A stretch of DNA of 46,657 nt from Hyphomicrobiales bacterium (GTDB lineage: Bacteria; Pseudomonadota; Alphaproteobacteria; Rhizobiales; JAJFHB01). Numbering within the stretch: position 1 is the first letter of the stretch; each line of letters starts with the position of its first letter. The notes under the pieces are model-generated. The model worked only from the letters and a program-made list of their open reading frames with translations, was not told the origin of the DNA and did not search any database. Positions 16,185 to 25,461 of the stretch are shown one piece after another. The stretch is from contig JAJFHE010000049.1 in NCBI GenBank assembly GCA_021775755.1, forward strand, positions 1 through 46,657, given 5' to 3'. The position numbers and the translations under genes were made by a program.

Positions 16185-17136
16185 GACTTTTCTGTCCCGC
16201 CGCCGTGACGTTGCGCACATAAATGACCAGCGCAATCATGACGAGGCCCATAAGCGCCAGCGCCATGGCCGAACCGAGCGGCCAGTTGCGGGACGTGCCG
16301 AACTGGTTGGCGATCAGATTGCCGAGCATCATGTTCTTACCGCCCCCTAAAAGACGCGGCGTCACGTAAGCACCGATCGAGGGAATGAATACAAGAATAC
16401 AGCCCGCGATGACACCCGGCTTGACCAGCGGAACGATAACGCGGCGGAGAACACGGCGGCGGTTGGCGTAGAGATCGTAGCCCGCCTCGACCAGCCGGAA
16501 GTCGAGCTTTTCCATGCTCGCGTAGAGCGGCAGCACCATGAATGGCAGGTAGGCGTATACAAGCCCGATGGCAACCGCCACGTCGGTGTACAGAATTGCC
16601 AGCGGCTTCTCAATCAGACCGATGTTGATGAGGGCATGATTGACCAACCCCTCATCGCGCACAATGAGCATGATCGCAAATGTCCGGATCAGCAGATTCG
16701 TCCAGAACGGGATTGTCACCAGGAACAGCCAGATATTGCGTTCCTTCGCCGGCCGCGTCGCAATGAAATAGGCCGTGGGAAATCCGAAGATCAACGTCAG
16801 TACGGTAGTGAAGAGCGCCTGCAGTATCGAGCGGGTGTAAATCGTCAGATGGGCGGACGATAACCCAAGCGTGTCATCGAATATATCACGCTCAAGTACA
16901 AGGCCCATCCATGCTTCTGGGCTGAATGTCCAGACCACGCCGGCATATTCCGCAGGCTCAAGCAATGAGTACAAAAGGATTATGGAAAGCGGCAGGATGC
17001 CAACGCAGCCGATGATTACGACCGCTGGGCTGACCAGCAGCCAACGCGTGCGCACGGCGCGTCGCTCGGCCGATTGTGCGGCTGTCGCACCGGTCTCAGG
17101 CACGGAGGTGCTCATCGTTTGCGCCTGCTCACTCAT
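16177..17136 (-). CDS. Polyamine-type ABC transporter permease (PotB/PotH family)
   Basis: The 319-aa product is the second permease, with a cytoplasmic N-terminal stretch of about 30 residues, then six membrane segments starting at WLLVSPAVVIIGCVGILPLSIILLYS. The EAA loop reads EAGYDLYANRRRVLRRVIVPLVKPG. The long first periplasmic loop (residues 60-95) is usual for PotH. It ends 8 bases inside the next permease gene. A 130-base gap with a small palindrome separates it from potA. Confidence 0.9.
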   Translation of the reverse strand: MSEQAQTMSTSVPETGATAAQSAERRAVRTRWLLVSPAVVIIGCVGILPLSIILLYSLLEPAEYAGVVWTFSPEAWMGLVLERDIFDDTLGLSSAHLTIYTRSILQALFTTVLTLIFGFPTAYFIATRPAKERNIWLFLVTIPFWTNLLIRTFAIMLIVRDEGLVNHALINIGLIEKPLAILYTDVAVAIGLVYAYLPFMVLPLYASMEKLDFRLVEAGYDLYANRRRVLRRVIVPLVKPGVIAGCILVFIPSIGAYVTPRLLGGGKNMMLGNLIANQFGTSRNWPLGSAMALALMGLVMIALVIYVRNVTAAGQKSHG

Positions 17137-17219
17137 ACCGTCCGTTCTTGGTCAGCATGCTGACGTTTCGCTCTCTGCGATCCCTTCCAAGCATCGCATC
17201 ATTTGAAACCACCGTTACA

Positions 17220-17235
17220 TACCCCAATGGGGGTA
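17220..17235. promoter_or_regulatory. Perfect inverted repeat between potA and the permease genes
   Basis: TACCCC-AATG-GGGGTA is a perfect 6-bp inverted repeat 85-100 bases upstream of the potH-like start, in the only sizeable gap of the transporter operon (17137-17266). A related sequence, ATACC-N8-GGTAT, lies at 18518-18535 in the potA/amidase divergent region. Both could be operator sites for one unidentified regulator of polyamine genes, or this one may be a small hairpin. There is no T tract for a terminator. Confidence 0.35.
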
Positions 17236-17266
17236 GTTTGGCGGCGTGCCTCCCAGCGCCATCTCG

Positions 17267-18382
17267 CTAGTCGCGCAACACCTGCACCGCGTCCGCCTCA
17301 ACAGCGATGCCGAGTTCCTGGCCCGGCGTGAAGTCATCTCCGCTGTCGCGCGCATTCTGCATGCGTACGATAAATTGCGCACCGTCGTTCAGGCGAAAAT
17401 GAAAATGCGTGTCGGTCCCGAAGTAGACCACGTTCTCAAGTGTGCCCGACAGCACTGCGTCCTTTTTTGTCGTCGCGATCCGGCTGTGTTCCGGACGCAC
17501 CACGACACTTACCTTACCCGGCGATATTGGCGCGTCCGGCAGGGACGCGGGCAGGACGGCGCCTGAAGGAAACTTGACCTTTGCCGCGCCGTTCTTGCGC
17601 TCGAGAAGCTCAGCTTCCAGAAAATTCGTTTCGCCGATGAAATGCGCAACGAAGCGGTCGCTTGGATGGTCATAAATGTCGCGCGGCGCCCCGATCTGGA
17701 GAATCGCACCTTCCTTCATGACCGCAATGCGGTCCGACATGGTGAGGGCTTCTTCCTGATCGTGGGTAACGAACACGAAGGTAATGCCGGTCTCATTTTG
17801 CAGGCGTTTCAGTTCGATCTGCATTTCCTTGCGCAGCTTGAGATCGAGAGCGGAAAGCGGTTCATCAAGCAGTAATACGCGCGGCTTCGGCGCGAGCGCA
17901 CGGGCCAGCGCAACACGCTGCTGCTGACCGCCCGACAGCTGACTGGTCCGCCGGTTGCGTAGCTCCTCCATGCGTACAAGTCGCAGCATTTCGGTCACGG
18001 CGTCATCAACTTCCTGCTTGCTCTTGTTCAGCATTTCAAGCCCGAAACCGATGTTACCGCCAACCGTCATATGCGGAAACAGGGCGTAGTTCTGGAAAAC
18101 TGTGTTGACCGGCCTTTGAAACGGCGGCAGTGGCGAGATATCTTCGCCGCCAAGCAATATCCGGCCGTCTGTTGGATGTTCGAACCCGGCAATGAGACGA
18201 AGAAGCGTGGTCTTGCCGCAGCCCGACGGCCCCAGCAGCGTGAAGAATTCGTTTTCGCCGATCTGTACGGAAACGTCGTCCAGCGCGACAACCTGATCGT
18301 CGCCGCCGCCGAAGATTTTCGTTACGCGCTGTGCCTCTACCGCGGCGCTGCCGCTTTGTGACGCTTTACCATCAGGTGACAC
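17267..18382 (-). CDS. Polyamine-type ABC transporter ATP-binding protein (PotA/PotG family)
   Basis: The 371-aa product is the ATPase of the transporter. Walker A is [10 protein letters not shown], the Q-loop is [13 protein letters not shown], the ABC signature is [15 protein letters not shown], Walker B is [12 protein letters not shown] and the H-loop is [11 protein letters not shown]-terminal TOBE domain covers roughly residues 290-370. The GTG at 18382 is preferred because GGGGAGG precedes it at six bases; the GTG at 18397 overlaps that site. It is the first gene of the transporter unit and is divergent from the N-carbamoylputrescine amidase gene, so the 221-base gap between them probably holds two promoters. 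Confidence 0.92.
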   Translation of the reverse strand: MSPDGKASQSGSAAVEAQRVTKIFGGGDDQVVALDDVSVQIGENEFFTLLGPSGCGKTTLLRLIAGFEHPTDGRILLGGEDISPLPPFQRPVNTVFQNYALFPHMTVGGNIGFGLEMLNKSKQEVDDAVTEMLRLVRMEELRNRRTSQLSGGQQQRVALARALAPKPRVLLLDEPLSALDLKLRKEMQIELKRLQNETGITFVFVTHDQEEALTMSDRIAVMKEGAILQIGAPRDIYDHPSDRFVAHFIGETNFLEAELLERKNGAAKVKFPSGAVLPASLPDAPISPGKVSVVVRPEHSRIATTKKDAVLSGTLENVVYFGTDTHFHFRLNDGAQFIVRMQNARDSGDDFTPGQELGIAVEADAVQVLRD

Positions 18383-18603
18383 GCCGATCCTCCCCACGCA
18401 TTACCACCGCCCACGATCGCCAAGACCCCAGATCACCAACGCTGGCACCGACACTCCTTCGTGCCTTATCGTTCTGAACTCCAGCGAACACTGTCAAACA
18501 GGTGCACGTCAACTGCAATACCCCGATGTTGGTATCGCGTGGGGTGGCGCATTTGTGTCAAGTTTACTCCAGGAACGACAACAGCCAAGCGGAGATCGCA
18601 GCA
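18383..18603. promoter_or_regulatory. Divergent promoter region potA / N-carbamoylputrescine amidase
   Basis: The 221 bases between the two divergent starts hold no gene. An inverted repeat ATACC-N8-GGTAT at 18518-18535 lies about 70-85 bases before the amidase start and is the only symmetric site I can support. It resembles half of the palindrome at 17220-17235. No clear -35/-10 pair stands out. Confidence 0.35.
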
Positions 18604-19482
18604 ATGTCAACTCAAAAGGTCACCATCGCGGCAACCCAGATGGCGTGCAGCTGGGACAGTGATGCAAATATCGCCAATGCCGAAATACTGGTGCGCGAGG
18701 CTGCAGCGAAAGGAGCGCAGATCGTTCTTCTGCAGGAACTGTTCGCCACTCCTTACTTCTGCGCCGAAGAAAAACCCGAGTTGTTTGCGCTGGCAAAACC
18801 ATTCGACGGCCATCCGATGCTGCAGCACTTCAGCGCACTGGCGAGCGAACTTGGCGTCGTGCTGCCGGTGAGTTTCTTTGAACGCGCCAACAACGCACAT
18901 TTCAATGCCCTTGCGATGATCGATGCGGATGGCACCATCATGGGCAAGTATCGCAAGAGCCATATTCCCGACGGCGGCGGCTATGAGGAGAAATTCTACT
19001 TCAATCCGGGCGATACCGGGTTCAAGGTCTGGGATACGGCCTATGCCCGCATTGGTGCCGGCATCTGCTGGGACCAATGGTTTCCCGAATGCGCCCGCGC
19101 GATGGCGCTGCAAGGGGCCGACGTGCTGTTGTACCCGACCGCGATCGGCAATGAGCCAGGCGACCACGCCCATGATTCAAGTGCTCACTGGCAGCGCGCC
19201 ATGCAGGGTCATGCCGCAGCGAACATGGTGGCGCTGGCAGCGTCGAACCGCATCGGTACCGAACCGTCGGGCCCCGGTGAGATGACGTTTTACGGCTCGT
19301 CCTTCATCGCCGATGAAACCGGGGAGATAGTTGCAGAGGCGAGCCGGGATACGTCCGAGGTGATTACCGCGACTTTCGATCTCGATGCCATGCGCATACG
19401 GCGTGCCGGCTGGGGCCTGTTCCGCGACCGCCGACCTGAACTCTATAAGCCCTTGATGTCGCTCGATGCGGGTGCGGCTTAA
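18604..19482 (+). CDS. aguB: N-carbamoylputrescine amidase
   Basis: The 292-aa product is a nitrilase-superfamily enzyme that hydrolyses N-carbamoylputrescine to putrescine, CO2 and ammonia, the last step of the agmatine route. The catalytic triad is Glu45 (LLQELF), Lys118 (KYRKSHIP) and Cys155 (GICWDQWFPE); the WDQWFPE and YPTAIGNEP segments are typical of AguB. The ATG at 18604, preceded by GGAG, gives the family length, so the 34-residue extension to 18502 is rejected. It is divergent from a polyamine-type transporter, which fits putrescine metabolism. Its stop overlaps the convergent hyuB stop by four bases. Confidence 0.9.
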   Translation: MSTQKVTIAATQMACSWDSDANIANAEILVREAAAKGAQIVLLQELFATPYFCAEEKPELFALAKPFDGHPMLQHFSALASELGVVLPVSFFERANNAHFNALAMIDADGTIMGKYRKSHIPDGGGYEEKFYFNPGDTGFKVWDTAYARIGAGICWDQWFPECARAMALQGADVLLYPTAIGNEPGDHAHDSSAHWQRAMQGHAAANMVALAASNRIGTEPSGPGEMTFYGSSFIADETGEIVAEASRDTSEVITATFDLDAMRIRRAGWGLFRDRRPELYKPLMSLDAGAA

Positions 19483-21155
19483 GGCTCGTTTTCAAAGTCA
19501 TAGTCAGTCCGCGCCGCCTGCTCGCTGACGAGACCGTCACGAATGTCGGTAGCGATGGCTTCGCGCGGACGGCCCTTGGGGTCGCCGTAGCCGCCGCCGC
19601 CCGGCATTTCGAGCACCAGCCGGTCGCCCGCCGGAACTGTCTGGCGGCCCTTGGCGCGCAGGGTGCCGCCCTTGGTAAGGCTGAGGGCACCGGTTGCGCC
19701 GTTATGGCCGCCAGCTCGCCCGCGAGCTGGATAGGTCACGCGGTCCGACATTGCGGAAATCGCGAAGGGAGCGCCTTCGGCGTGCGATATTTCCATCGTC
19801 TGGCCGAGGCCGCCGCGGTGTTCGCCCGGGCCCCCGGAATCCTCGCGGTACTCCTTGCGCCAGACGATAAGTGGCGCAATGGTTTCGTTGATCTCCACAG
19901 GCGTGTTGCGCACGCCGGACGGAAATGCGGTTGCCGACATACCATCGCGCTGCGGCCTCGCTCCGGCACCGCCGGAGTGAAAAATGTTGATGGCGAAGGG
20001 CGTTGCATCGCCGTAGTCGGCATCGCCGACCACGCCGTGACCGCCAAGCAGGACCGGATTCCACAGGCTCGATGAGCCTTCCGCCGGTGCGCGGCCCGGG
20101 ATCGCCTGATCGAGACATCCAAGCACCACATCGGGCAGCATCTGGCCGATAACGTGGCGCGCACTCACGGCACAAGGCGGCGGCGCATTGACGATGGACC
20201 CTTCGGGCGCGGTGACGACAATCGGCGCGAGCGAGCCCGCATTGTTGGGCACTTCGGAGCCAACGATGCAGCGCACGCCGAACGAAGCGTAAGCCTGTGT
20301 ATAAGTGAGCGGCACGTTAATGCCGTAGGATGAAACCGGCGAGGAGCCGGAGAAGTCGATCGCTATGCCTTCGTTGCCGATGGTCATGCGGGCGCGGAGG
20401 TCCACCGGCTTGTCGTAGCCATCGATGCGCATGGTATTCTCATAGGTCCCCTGCGGCAGCGCCCGGATTTCATCAAGCATGGCCTGGCGCGAATTCTCGA
20501 TGATGCGGTCGGCGACATCCGACAGGCCGGTCAGTCCGAACTCCTTCATGGTCGAGACGAGGCGCTGCGATCCGATATCGTTGCAGGCGGCGAGGGCGTG
20601 CAGATCACCTTCCACGGGCAGTGGGTCGCGCACATTGACGAGCAGAATTTGCATCAGGTGACGGTTGAGTGTGCCCGCCTCGAACAACGGCATGATGGGA
20701 ATGTTGATGCCTTCTTCAAAAACCTGACGTCCATCCGGTCCGAAGCCGATCCCGCCGACGTCGACCACGTGACTGGTCGCGGCAAACAGCGCAACGACCC
20801 GCCCATCGAGGAAGGTCGGTGTGAGGACGGTGAAGTCGTTGAGATGGCCGGTGCCCTTCCAGGGATCGTTGGTAATGTAGACGTCGCCCTCAATCATCGT
20901 CTGGGGCGCGAAACGTTCCAGAAAAAATCCGACCGAAGCCGCCATGGCGTTGACATGTCCGGGGGTGCCGGTGACGGCCTGCGCAAGCATACGACCGCTC
21001 AGATCGAAGACGCCGGCGGAGAGATCGCCTGCCTCGCGCACGGTGTTGGAGAACGCTGTGCGGATCAGCGTCTGCGCTTGTTCCTCGACTACCGAGATCA
21101 ACCGGTTCCACAGGACCTGGCGCTCGATTTCTGAGAGATTTCCATCGCGGGACAT
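19479..21155 (-). CDS. Hydantoinase/oxoprolinase B-type subunit (HyuB)
   Basis: The 558-aa product is the HyuB-type subunit found with HyuA in N-methylhydantoinases, 5-oxoprolinases and acetophenone/acetone carboxylases. Typical segments are [20 protein letters not shown] near 32, [25 protein letters not shown] near 92, and a C-terminal Gly-rich tail [21 protein letters not shown], which is a reliable family mark. AAGGAAC precedes the ATG. It is 15 bases after hyuA. These ATP-dependent enzymes open a cyclic amide or carboxylate; sequence does not say which substrate. Confidence 0.88.
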   Translation of the reverse strand: MSRDGNLSEIERQVLWNRLISVVEEQAQTLIRTAFSNTVREAGDLSAGVFDLSGRMLAQAVTGTPGHVNAMAASVGFFLERFAPQTMIEGDVYITNDPWKGTGHLNDFTVLTPTFLDGRVVALFAATSHVVDVGGIGFGPDGRQVFEEGINIPIMPLFEAGTLNRHLMQILLVNVRDPLPVEGDLHALAACNDIGSQRLVSTMKEFGLTGLSDVADRIIENSRQAMLDEIRALPQGTYENTMRIDGYDKPVDLRARMTIGNEGIAIDFSGSSPVSSYGINVPLTYTQAYASFGVRCIVGSEVPNNAGSLAPIVVTAPEGSIVNAPPPCAVSARHVIGQMLPDVVLGCLDQAIPGRAPAEGSSSLWNPVLLGGHGVVGDADYGDATPFAINIFHSGGAGARPQRDGMSATAFPSGVRNTPVEINETIAPLIVWRKEYREDSGGPGEHRGGLGQTMEISHAEGAPFAISAMSDRVTYPARGRAGGHNGATGALSLTKGGTLRAKGRQTVPAGDRLVLEMPGGGGYGDPKGRPREAIATDIRDGLVSEQAARTDYDFENEP

Positions 21156-21170
21156 CGGTGCCGTTCCTTT

Positions 21171-23249
21171 TTAGATGTTACGCAGGTCGAGATAGCCGAG
21201 CGCATTGACCTCAACGCGCATGCCGGCGGGAACAATGGTCGTCGTCTGGTCTTCGGATATGACCGCGGGCCCATCGAACGATGTTCCCGGGCACAGGGTA
21301 TCGCGCGCATAGACCGGCGTTTGCGCCCATTCACCGGTTGCCGGGTCGAACACGCGGCGCCGCGAGTGCGGTTCGGGAGGTGCCGCCCCGGCTGTGACCG
21401 GTGCCACGGGTTCGGGATCGGCGACCTTGCTGGAAAGCGTCAGCGACCACACCAGAACTTCCACATCTAGGTGATCGATCGTGCGGCCGTAGAGCTGGGC
21501 GTAGGTGTTGGTGAAGGCGTCCCGCAACACGCCGCCATGTTTAGAGCCAAGTGTGTCCGGCGGCACGGCGACGGTGATTTCGTGGCCCTGCCCGATGTAG
21601 CGCATGGCAGCGGTGCGCTGCTCGATCAGACCGCCCGAGGGCGCGGCGGCACGCACGATCGCTTCGGCTTCCCCGCGCATGTCGTCGAACAGTGTGTTGA
21701 TGGCGTGAGCTTCGAACTCGTGCAGGCGTGTGTATTGCGAGCGCACGACTTCAAACGCAACCGGTGCCGACAGGAACCCCAGCGCTGAACCGACGCCGGC
21801 GCCGGAAGGCACGATGATTCTGTCAATCTCAAGCTTCTGGGCAATACGCGCGGCATGCAGGGGCGCGGCTCCGCCAAAGGCGATCATGGTTCGCGCGGCA
21901 ATGTTCTTGCCCCACTCGATGGCATGGACGCGCGAGGCGTTGGCCATCGCCTCGTTGGCCATTTCGGCGATGCCGAAGGCGCCGCCGGTAGCATCAAGGC
22001 CGAGCGGTTCGCCGACACCCGACACCACGGCGGCTTCGGCCTTTTGCGTATTAAGTATGACGGAGCCTCCAGCGAAGGCTCCCGGGTCAATACGTCCCAT
22101 GACCACATCCGCGTCGGTGACGGTGGGTGCAGCACCGCCACGGTCGTAACAGGCAGGGCCCGGGTCGGCGCCCGCGCTTTCGGGCCCGACCGTCAACCGC
22201 TTGACGCCGTCGACCGCGGCAATCGAACCGCCGCCGGTGCCGATTTCCACCATCTCGATCACCGGAATCTTGATCGGCAGGCCGCTGCCCTTCATGAAGC
22301 GATAGGTGCGGTCGACCTCGAAGAAGCGAGAGAGCTGTGGCGCGCCGTCGTCTATGAGGCAGATCTTCGCCGTCGTGCCGCCCATATCGAAGGACACCAC
22401 TTCGTTTAGGCCGCATTCGCGCGCAATGCGGCTGGCTAGAATCGCCCCGCCGGCTGGGCCCGACTCCACAAGCCTGATCGGATACTGCATCGCCGCCTCA
22501 ACGGTCGTGAGGCCGCCGCCCGATGTCATCAGATAGAACGGACAGTTCAGGCCGCGCTCGCGCAGCGCGTCATCGAGCGCTTGCAGATAACGCGCCATCA
22601 TGGGCCGCACATAGGCGTTGGCAACGGTCGTCGACTGGCGCTCGTATTCGCGGATTTCCGGAGCCACCGAGCTTGACGTGGATATATACAGGTGCGGCAT
22701 CGCCGTGCCTATGATTTCGGCGACGCGGCGCTCGTGCGCCGGGTTTGCGTAAGCGTGGATCAGCCCGATGGCGAGGCTTTCCACGCCTTCACGCTGAAGC
22801 TCGGGAATCACCGCTTCGACGCTTTTCTCGTCGAGTTCCAGCAGCACATTGCCGCGCCAGTCGAGCCGCTCGCGCACCGGCAACCTCAAGTGCCGCGGCA
22901 CAAGGGGTTTGGGCCGGTCGGCCAGAATATCGTATTGCGCGAAGCGGTTTTCGTAGGCCATTTCAAGGCTGTCTCGCTGGCCTTCGGTAACGATCAGCGC
23001 GGTCTTCACGCCCTTGCGCTCAATTAGCGCGTTGGTGGCAAGGGTCGTGCCATGAATAAAGAGCGCAATGTCGCCTGCACCGATGCCGGCCTCGTCCAGC
23101 ACCTTGGCAACGCCGTCGAGTACGCCCTGTTCGGGTGCATGCGGTGTGGTGAGCACTTTCGTAGTGACCTCGCGACCGCCCATGTCGAGGGCCACGTCGG
23201 TGAATGTGCCGCCGATATCCACGGCCAAACGGTTATCCGGTCTTGCCAT
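21171..23249 (-). CDS. Hydantoinase/oxoprolinase A-type subunit (HyuA)
   Basis: The product is about 692 aa from the ATG at 23249, which directly opens the actin-like ATPase fold as NRLAVDIGGTFTDVALD; the ORF can be extended 21 residues upstream without any domain. Further marks are FIHGTTLATNALIERKG, VVSFDMGGTTAKICLI and EMVEIGTGGGSIAAVD. The C-terminal part carries the family's late RTIDHLDVEVLVWSLTL segment. HyuA uses ATP to activate a ring amide or ketone and works in complex with HyuB. The GntR gene is 31 bases upstream and probably shares its promoter. Confidence 0.88.
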   Translation of the reverse strand: MARPDNRLAVDIGGTFTDVALDMGGREVTTKVLTTPHAPEQGVLDGVAKVLDEAGIGAGDIALFIHGTTLATNALIERKGVKTALIVTEGQRDSLEMAYENRFAQYDILADRPKPLVPRHLRLPVRERLDWRGNVLLELDEKSVEAVIPELQREGVESLAIGLIHAYANPAHERRVAEIIGTAMPHLYISTSSSVAPEIREYERQSTTVANAYVRPMMARYLQALDDALRERGLNCPFYLMTSGGGLTTVEAAMQYPIRLVESGPAGGAILASRIARECGLNEVVSFDMGGTTAKICLIDDGAPQLSRFFEVDRTYRFMKGSGLPIKIPVIEMVEIGTGGGSIAAVDGVKRLTVGPESAGADPGPACYDRGGAAPTVTDADVVMGRIDPGAFAGGSVILNTQKAEAAVVSGVGEPLGLDATGGAFGIAEMANEAMANASRVHAIEWGKNIAARTMIAFGGAAPLHAARIAQKLEIDRIIVPSGAGVGSALGFLSAPVAFEVVRSQYTRLHEFEAHAINTLFDDMRGEAEAIVRAAAPSGGLIEQRTAAMRYIGQGHEITVAVPPDTLGSKHGGVLRDAFTNTYAQLYGRTIDHLDVEVLVWSLTLSSKVADPEPVAPVTAGAAPPEPHSRRRVFDPATGEWAQTPVYARDTLCPGTSFDGPAVISEDQTTTIVPAGMRVEVNALGYLDLRNI

Positions 23250-23280
23250 TGGCTGTCCCTGTTTGCTGGCGCTGTCTATG

Positions 23281-23970
23281 TCAGCCGGCGGGGGAAAATC
23301 CCTGCTTCTCAAAATGCCGCGCCAGCCGTTGTGCCGCCTTGGCGAGGTGAACTGTCATCAGCTCGCCCGCACCGTCAATATCACGGTCGCGCGCCAGCCG
23401 TATCAGTTCCTTGTGCTCGGCGTTGGTGCGCGCCGACATGCCGGTCATGCGCAGGTGGATGCGGATATAGCGTTCCGCCAGCGTCATGAGCCGCCTGATT
23501 GTGTCACGCAAAAGCCCGTCGGCGGCACCGCTGTATAGAATCTCGTGAAAATCATGGTTGAAGCGGCACAACTCAACGGGATCGGAGCTGCGCTTTGCCT
23601 GTTTAATGACGGCGCGGGCGCGCACGAAGTCGGGCTTCGTCAGGTTTGGAATGGAATATTCCAGAGCAAGGCACTCAAGTCGCTCGCGCATGGCGAAAAG
23701 CTCGCGCATCTGGGCGATCGAAACGGGCGCAACCTCGGCGCCGCGGTTGCGCTGAAACTGCACAAGCCCTTCCGCCTCAAGCCGCGACAGCGCCTCGCGC
23801 ACCGGGATTTTGGAGACATCGATTTCGGCGGCAACCGTATCCTGGCGGATAACGCTGCCGGGCGCGATGGCGCCTGACACGATGGCCTCACGCAATGTCG
23901 CGGCGACAAAGTCCGGCGTCGAATGGCTGCGATCCGCACAGCGTTCGGCGATCTGTTTTATGGAGTCCAT
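23281..23970 (-). CDS. GntR-family transcriptional regulator, FadR/FCD type
   Basis: The product is 229 aa from the ATG at 23970, preceded by GGGGAAAGG. The N-terminal winged helix (about 20-85) contains LREAIVSGAIAPGSVIRQDTVAAEIDVSKIPVREALSRLEAEG, the standard GntR HTH. The FCD ligand-binding domain follows, with metal-ligand histidines likely in FNHDFHEILY, in RIHLRM and in the late MTVHLAKA. It is the first gene before hyuA and is divergent from the glyA-like gene. A 13-bp motif repeated at both promoters is its likely operator, giving autoregulation and control of both directions. Confidence 0.9.
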   Translation of the reverse strand: MDSIKQIAERCADRSHSTPDFVAATLREAIVSGAIAPGSVIRQDTVAAEIDVSKIPVREALSRLEAEGLVQFQRNRGAEVAPVSIAQMRELFAMRERLECLALEYSIPNLTKPDFVRARAVIKQAKRSSDPVELCRFNHDFHEILYSGAADGLLRDTIRRLMTLAERYIRIHLRMTGMSARTNAEHKELIRLARDRDIDGAGELMTVHLAKAAQRLARHFEKQGFSPAG

Positions 23971-23997
23971 AACCTTTCCCCGAATGAATTCATCCGT

Positions 23998-24013
23998 ATC
24001 GTATACGATTATA
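23998..24013 (-). promoter_or_regulatory. Promoter/operator of the gntR-hyuAB unit
   Basis: On the minus strand a perfect -10 TATAAT (24013-24008) lies 17 bases after TTACAA, a modest -35. Over it is the palindrome ATCGTATACGAT (23998-24009) and the 13-mer GTATACGATTATA (24001-24013). The same 13-mer recurs at 24124-24136 over the opposite promoter. FCD-type GntR repressors bind short dyads of this kind, so the neighbouring regulator is the expected ligand. Confidence 0.65.
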
Positions 24014-24110
24014 TTATCTATCCGCAAGCTTTGTAACCGACGCGCATAAACCTTGCCGAGCTCCATGCAACCAACTACCAAAATTGGCGGTTACGGCCTG
24101 CCTTCGAACG

Positions 24111-24138
24111 TTGACATAGAATAGTATACGATTATACT
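24111..24138 (+). promoter_or_regulatory. Sigma70 promoter of the glyA-like gene with overlapping operator
   Basis: TTGACA at 24111-24116, a 16-base spacer and TATACT at 24133-24138 form a strong sigma70 promoter about 28 bases before the start codon. The dyad GTATA-CGAT-TATAC (24124-24137) covers the spacer end and the -10 box. It shares 13 bases with the site on the gntR promoter. Binding there would block RNA polymerase, so repression relieved by a ligand is the simplest reading. Confidence 0.75.
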
Positions 24139-24165
24139 TCGACGATAATCTGGAGCGAGACGATC

Positions 24166-25443
24166 ATGAGCGATAGCATCCGAAGTCATTTCCGAGCGCC
24201 TATCCGCGAGACGGATCCTGTGATATCCGCCGCACTGCAGGCGGAGAAGGAACGCCAGGCGAGCCAGATCGAGTTGATTGCATCGGAGAACTCCGTCAGC
24301 CGCGCGTGTCTCGACGCGCTCGGTGCGGAGATCACCAACAAGACCGTGGAAGGTTATCCCGGCAACCGGTTCCACGGCGGCGCCGATTACGCCGATGTCG
24401 TTGAGCGCGAAGCGATCGAGCGGGCGAAGCAGTTGTTCGGCAGCGCCTATGCAAACGTGCAGCCGCATTCGGGCACGCAAGCCAATCAGGCAGTGTTCTT
24501 CGCGCTGCTGAAACCGGGCGACAAGGTGATGAGCCTTGATCTCGCCGCCGGCGGCCATTTGAGCCATGGCGCGAAACCCAGCCAGTCCGGCCGCTGGTTC
24601 GACATCGCAAATTACACGGTCGACCGCGACAGCGGCGTGCTCGACTATGACGCGATCGCCGCGCAGGCCGAAGAGTTCGGACCGAAGCTGCTCATTACGG
24701 GAGGGTCGGCCTATCCGCGCGAAATCGATTTTGAGCGCATGCGCACGATTGCCAGCGGCGTCGGGGCGCGCCTCCTCGTCGACATGGCGCATTTTGCGGG
24801 CCTTGTCGCCGGCGGCGCCCACCCAAGCCCGGTACCGCACGCCGATATCGTCACCTGCACGACGACAAAGACCCTGCGGGGCGCGCGCGGTGGCATCATT
24901 CTGACGAATGACGACGACTTGGCGCGCAAATTCCAGCCCGCGGTGTTCCCCGGCGTTCAGGGCAGCGTGCACCTTCAGGTCATCGCCGCGAAGGCAGTAT
25001 GCCTGGGCGAAGCTCTCAAGCCTGAGTTCACGACCTATGCGCACAAGGTTGTCGAAAATGCCCGGGCGCTTGCAGCTGCTCTGATGGAGCGTCAGGTGGC
25101 AGTGGTAAGCGGCGGCACGGATACGCATGTTGTACTGCTCGACCTGCGTCCACGCGGCATGAAAGGCCAGATTGCGCAGGATGTGCTGATGGAAGCCGGC
25201 ATTACGTCGAACAAAAACCCGGTGCCGTTCGATGTGGCAAAACCCGCAGATTGGAGCGGGCTCAGACTCGGCTCAAGCGCGGGAACCGCTCGCGGCTTCA
25301 GCGCAGCGGATTTCACGCGCATTGGCGAAACGATTGCCGATCTTCTGGACAACGCGGAGGAAAATGCCACCCGCAGCGACGCTGTCACGCGGGCCCGCGA
25401 CGTTGTCGATGAGCTCTGCACGGCGCATCCGCTGTATGAGTGA
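24166..25443 (+). CDS. Divergent serine hydroxymethyltransferase paralogue (possibly alpha-methylserine type)
   Basis: The 425-aa product is a fold-type I PLP enzyme of the SHMT family with PLP lysine Lys235 (CTTTKTLRG). It departs from housekeeping GlyA at active-site places. By my own alignment to E. coli GlyA, the NKYAEGYPGKRYYGG segment reads NKTVEGYPGNRFHGG (Tyr55 to Thr60, Tyr65 to His70), the His before the PLP lysine is Thr, and the VGTPA loop is LGSSA. The carboxylate-binding Arg is kept (SGLRLG). These changes suggest a specialised hydroxymethyltransferase or aldolase on an alpha-substituted amino acid. GlyA-like activity is not excluded. It has its own operator-covered promoter. 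Confidence 0.8.
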   Translation: MSDSIRSHFRAPIRETDPVISAALQAEKERQASQIELIASENSVSRACLDALGAEITNKTVEGYPGNRFHGGADYADVVEREAIERAKQLFGSAYANVQPHSGTQANQAVFFALLKPGDKVMSLDLAAGGHLSHGAKPSQSGRWFDIANYTVDRDSGVLDYDAIAAQAEEFGPKLLITGGSAYPREIDFERMRTIASGVGARLLVDMAHFAGLVAGGAHPSPVPHADIVTCTTTKTLRGARGGIILTNDDDLARKFQPAVFPGVQGSVHLQVIAAKAVCLGEALKPEFTTYAHKVVENARALAAALMERQVAVVSGGTDTHVVLLDLRPRGMKGQIAQDVLMEAGITSNKNPVPFDVAKPADWSGLRLGSSAGTARGFSAADFTRIGETIADLLDNAEENATRSDAVTRARDVVDELCTAHPLYE

Positions 25444-25461
25444 ACAGATAGCGGGCAGGTT

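Noticed and set aside
18502-18603. Upstream start for the N-carbamoylputrescine amidase
   Set aside because: The extension adds 34 residues not typical of the family and crosses the promoter region; the ATG at 18604 has its own GGAG.
23971-24081. Upstream start for the GntR regulator
   Set aside because: It would translate through the operator and -10 box; the ATG at 23970 has a good ribosome-binding site and the usual length.
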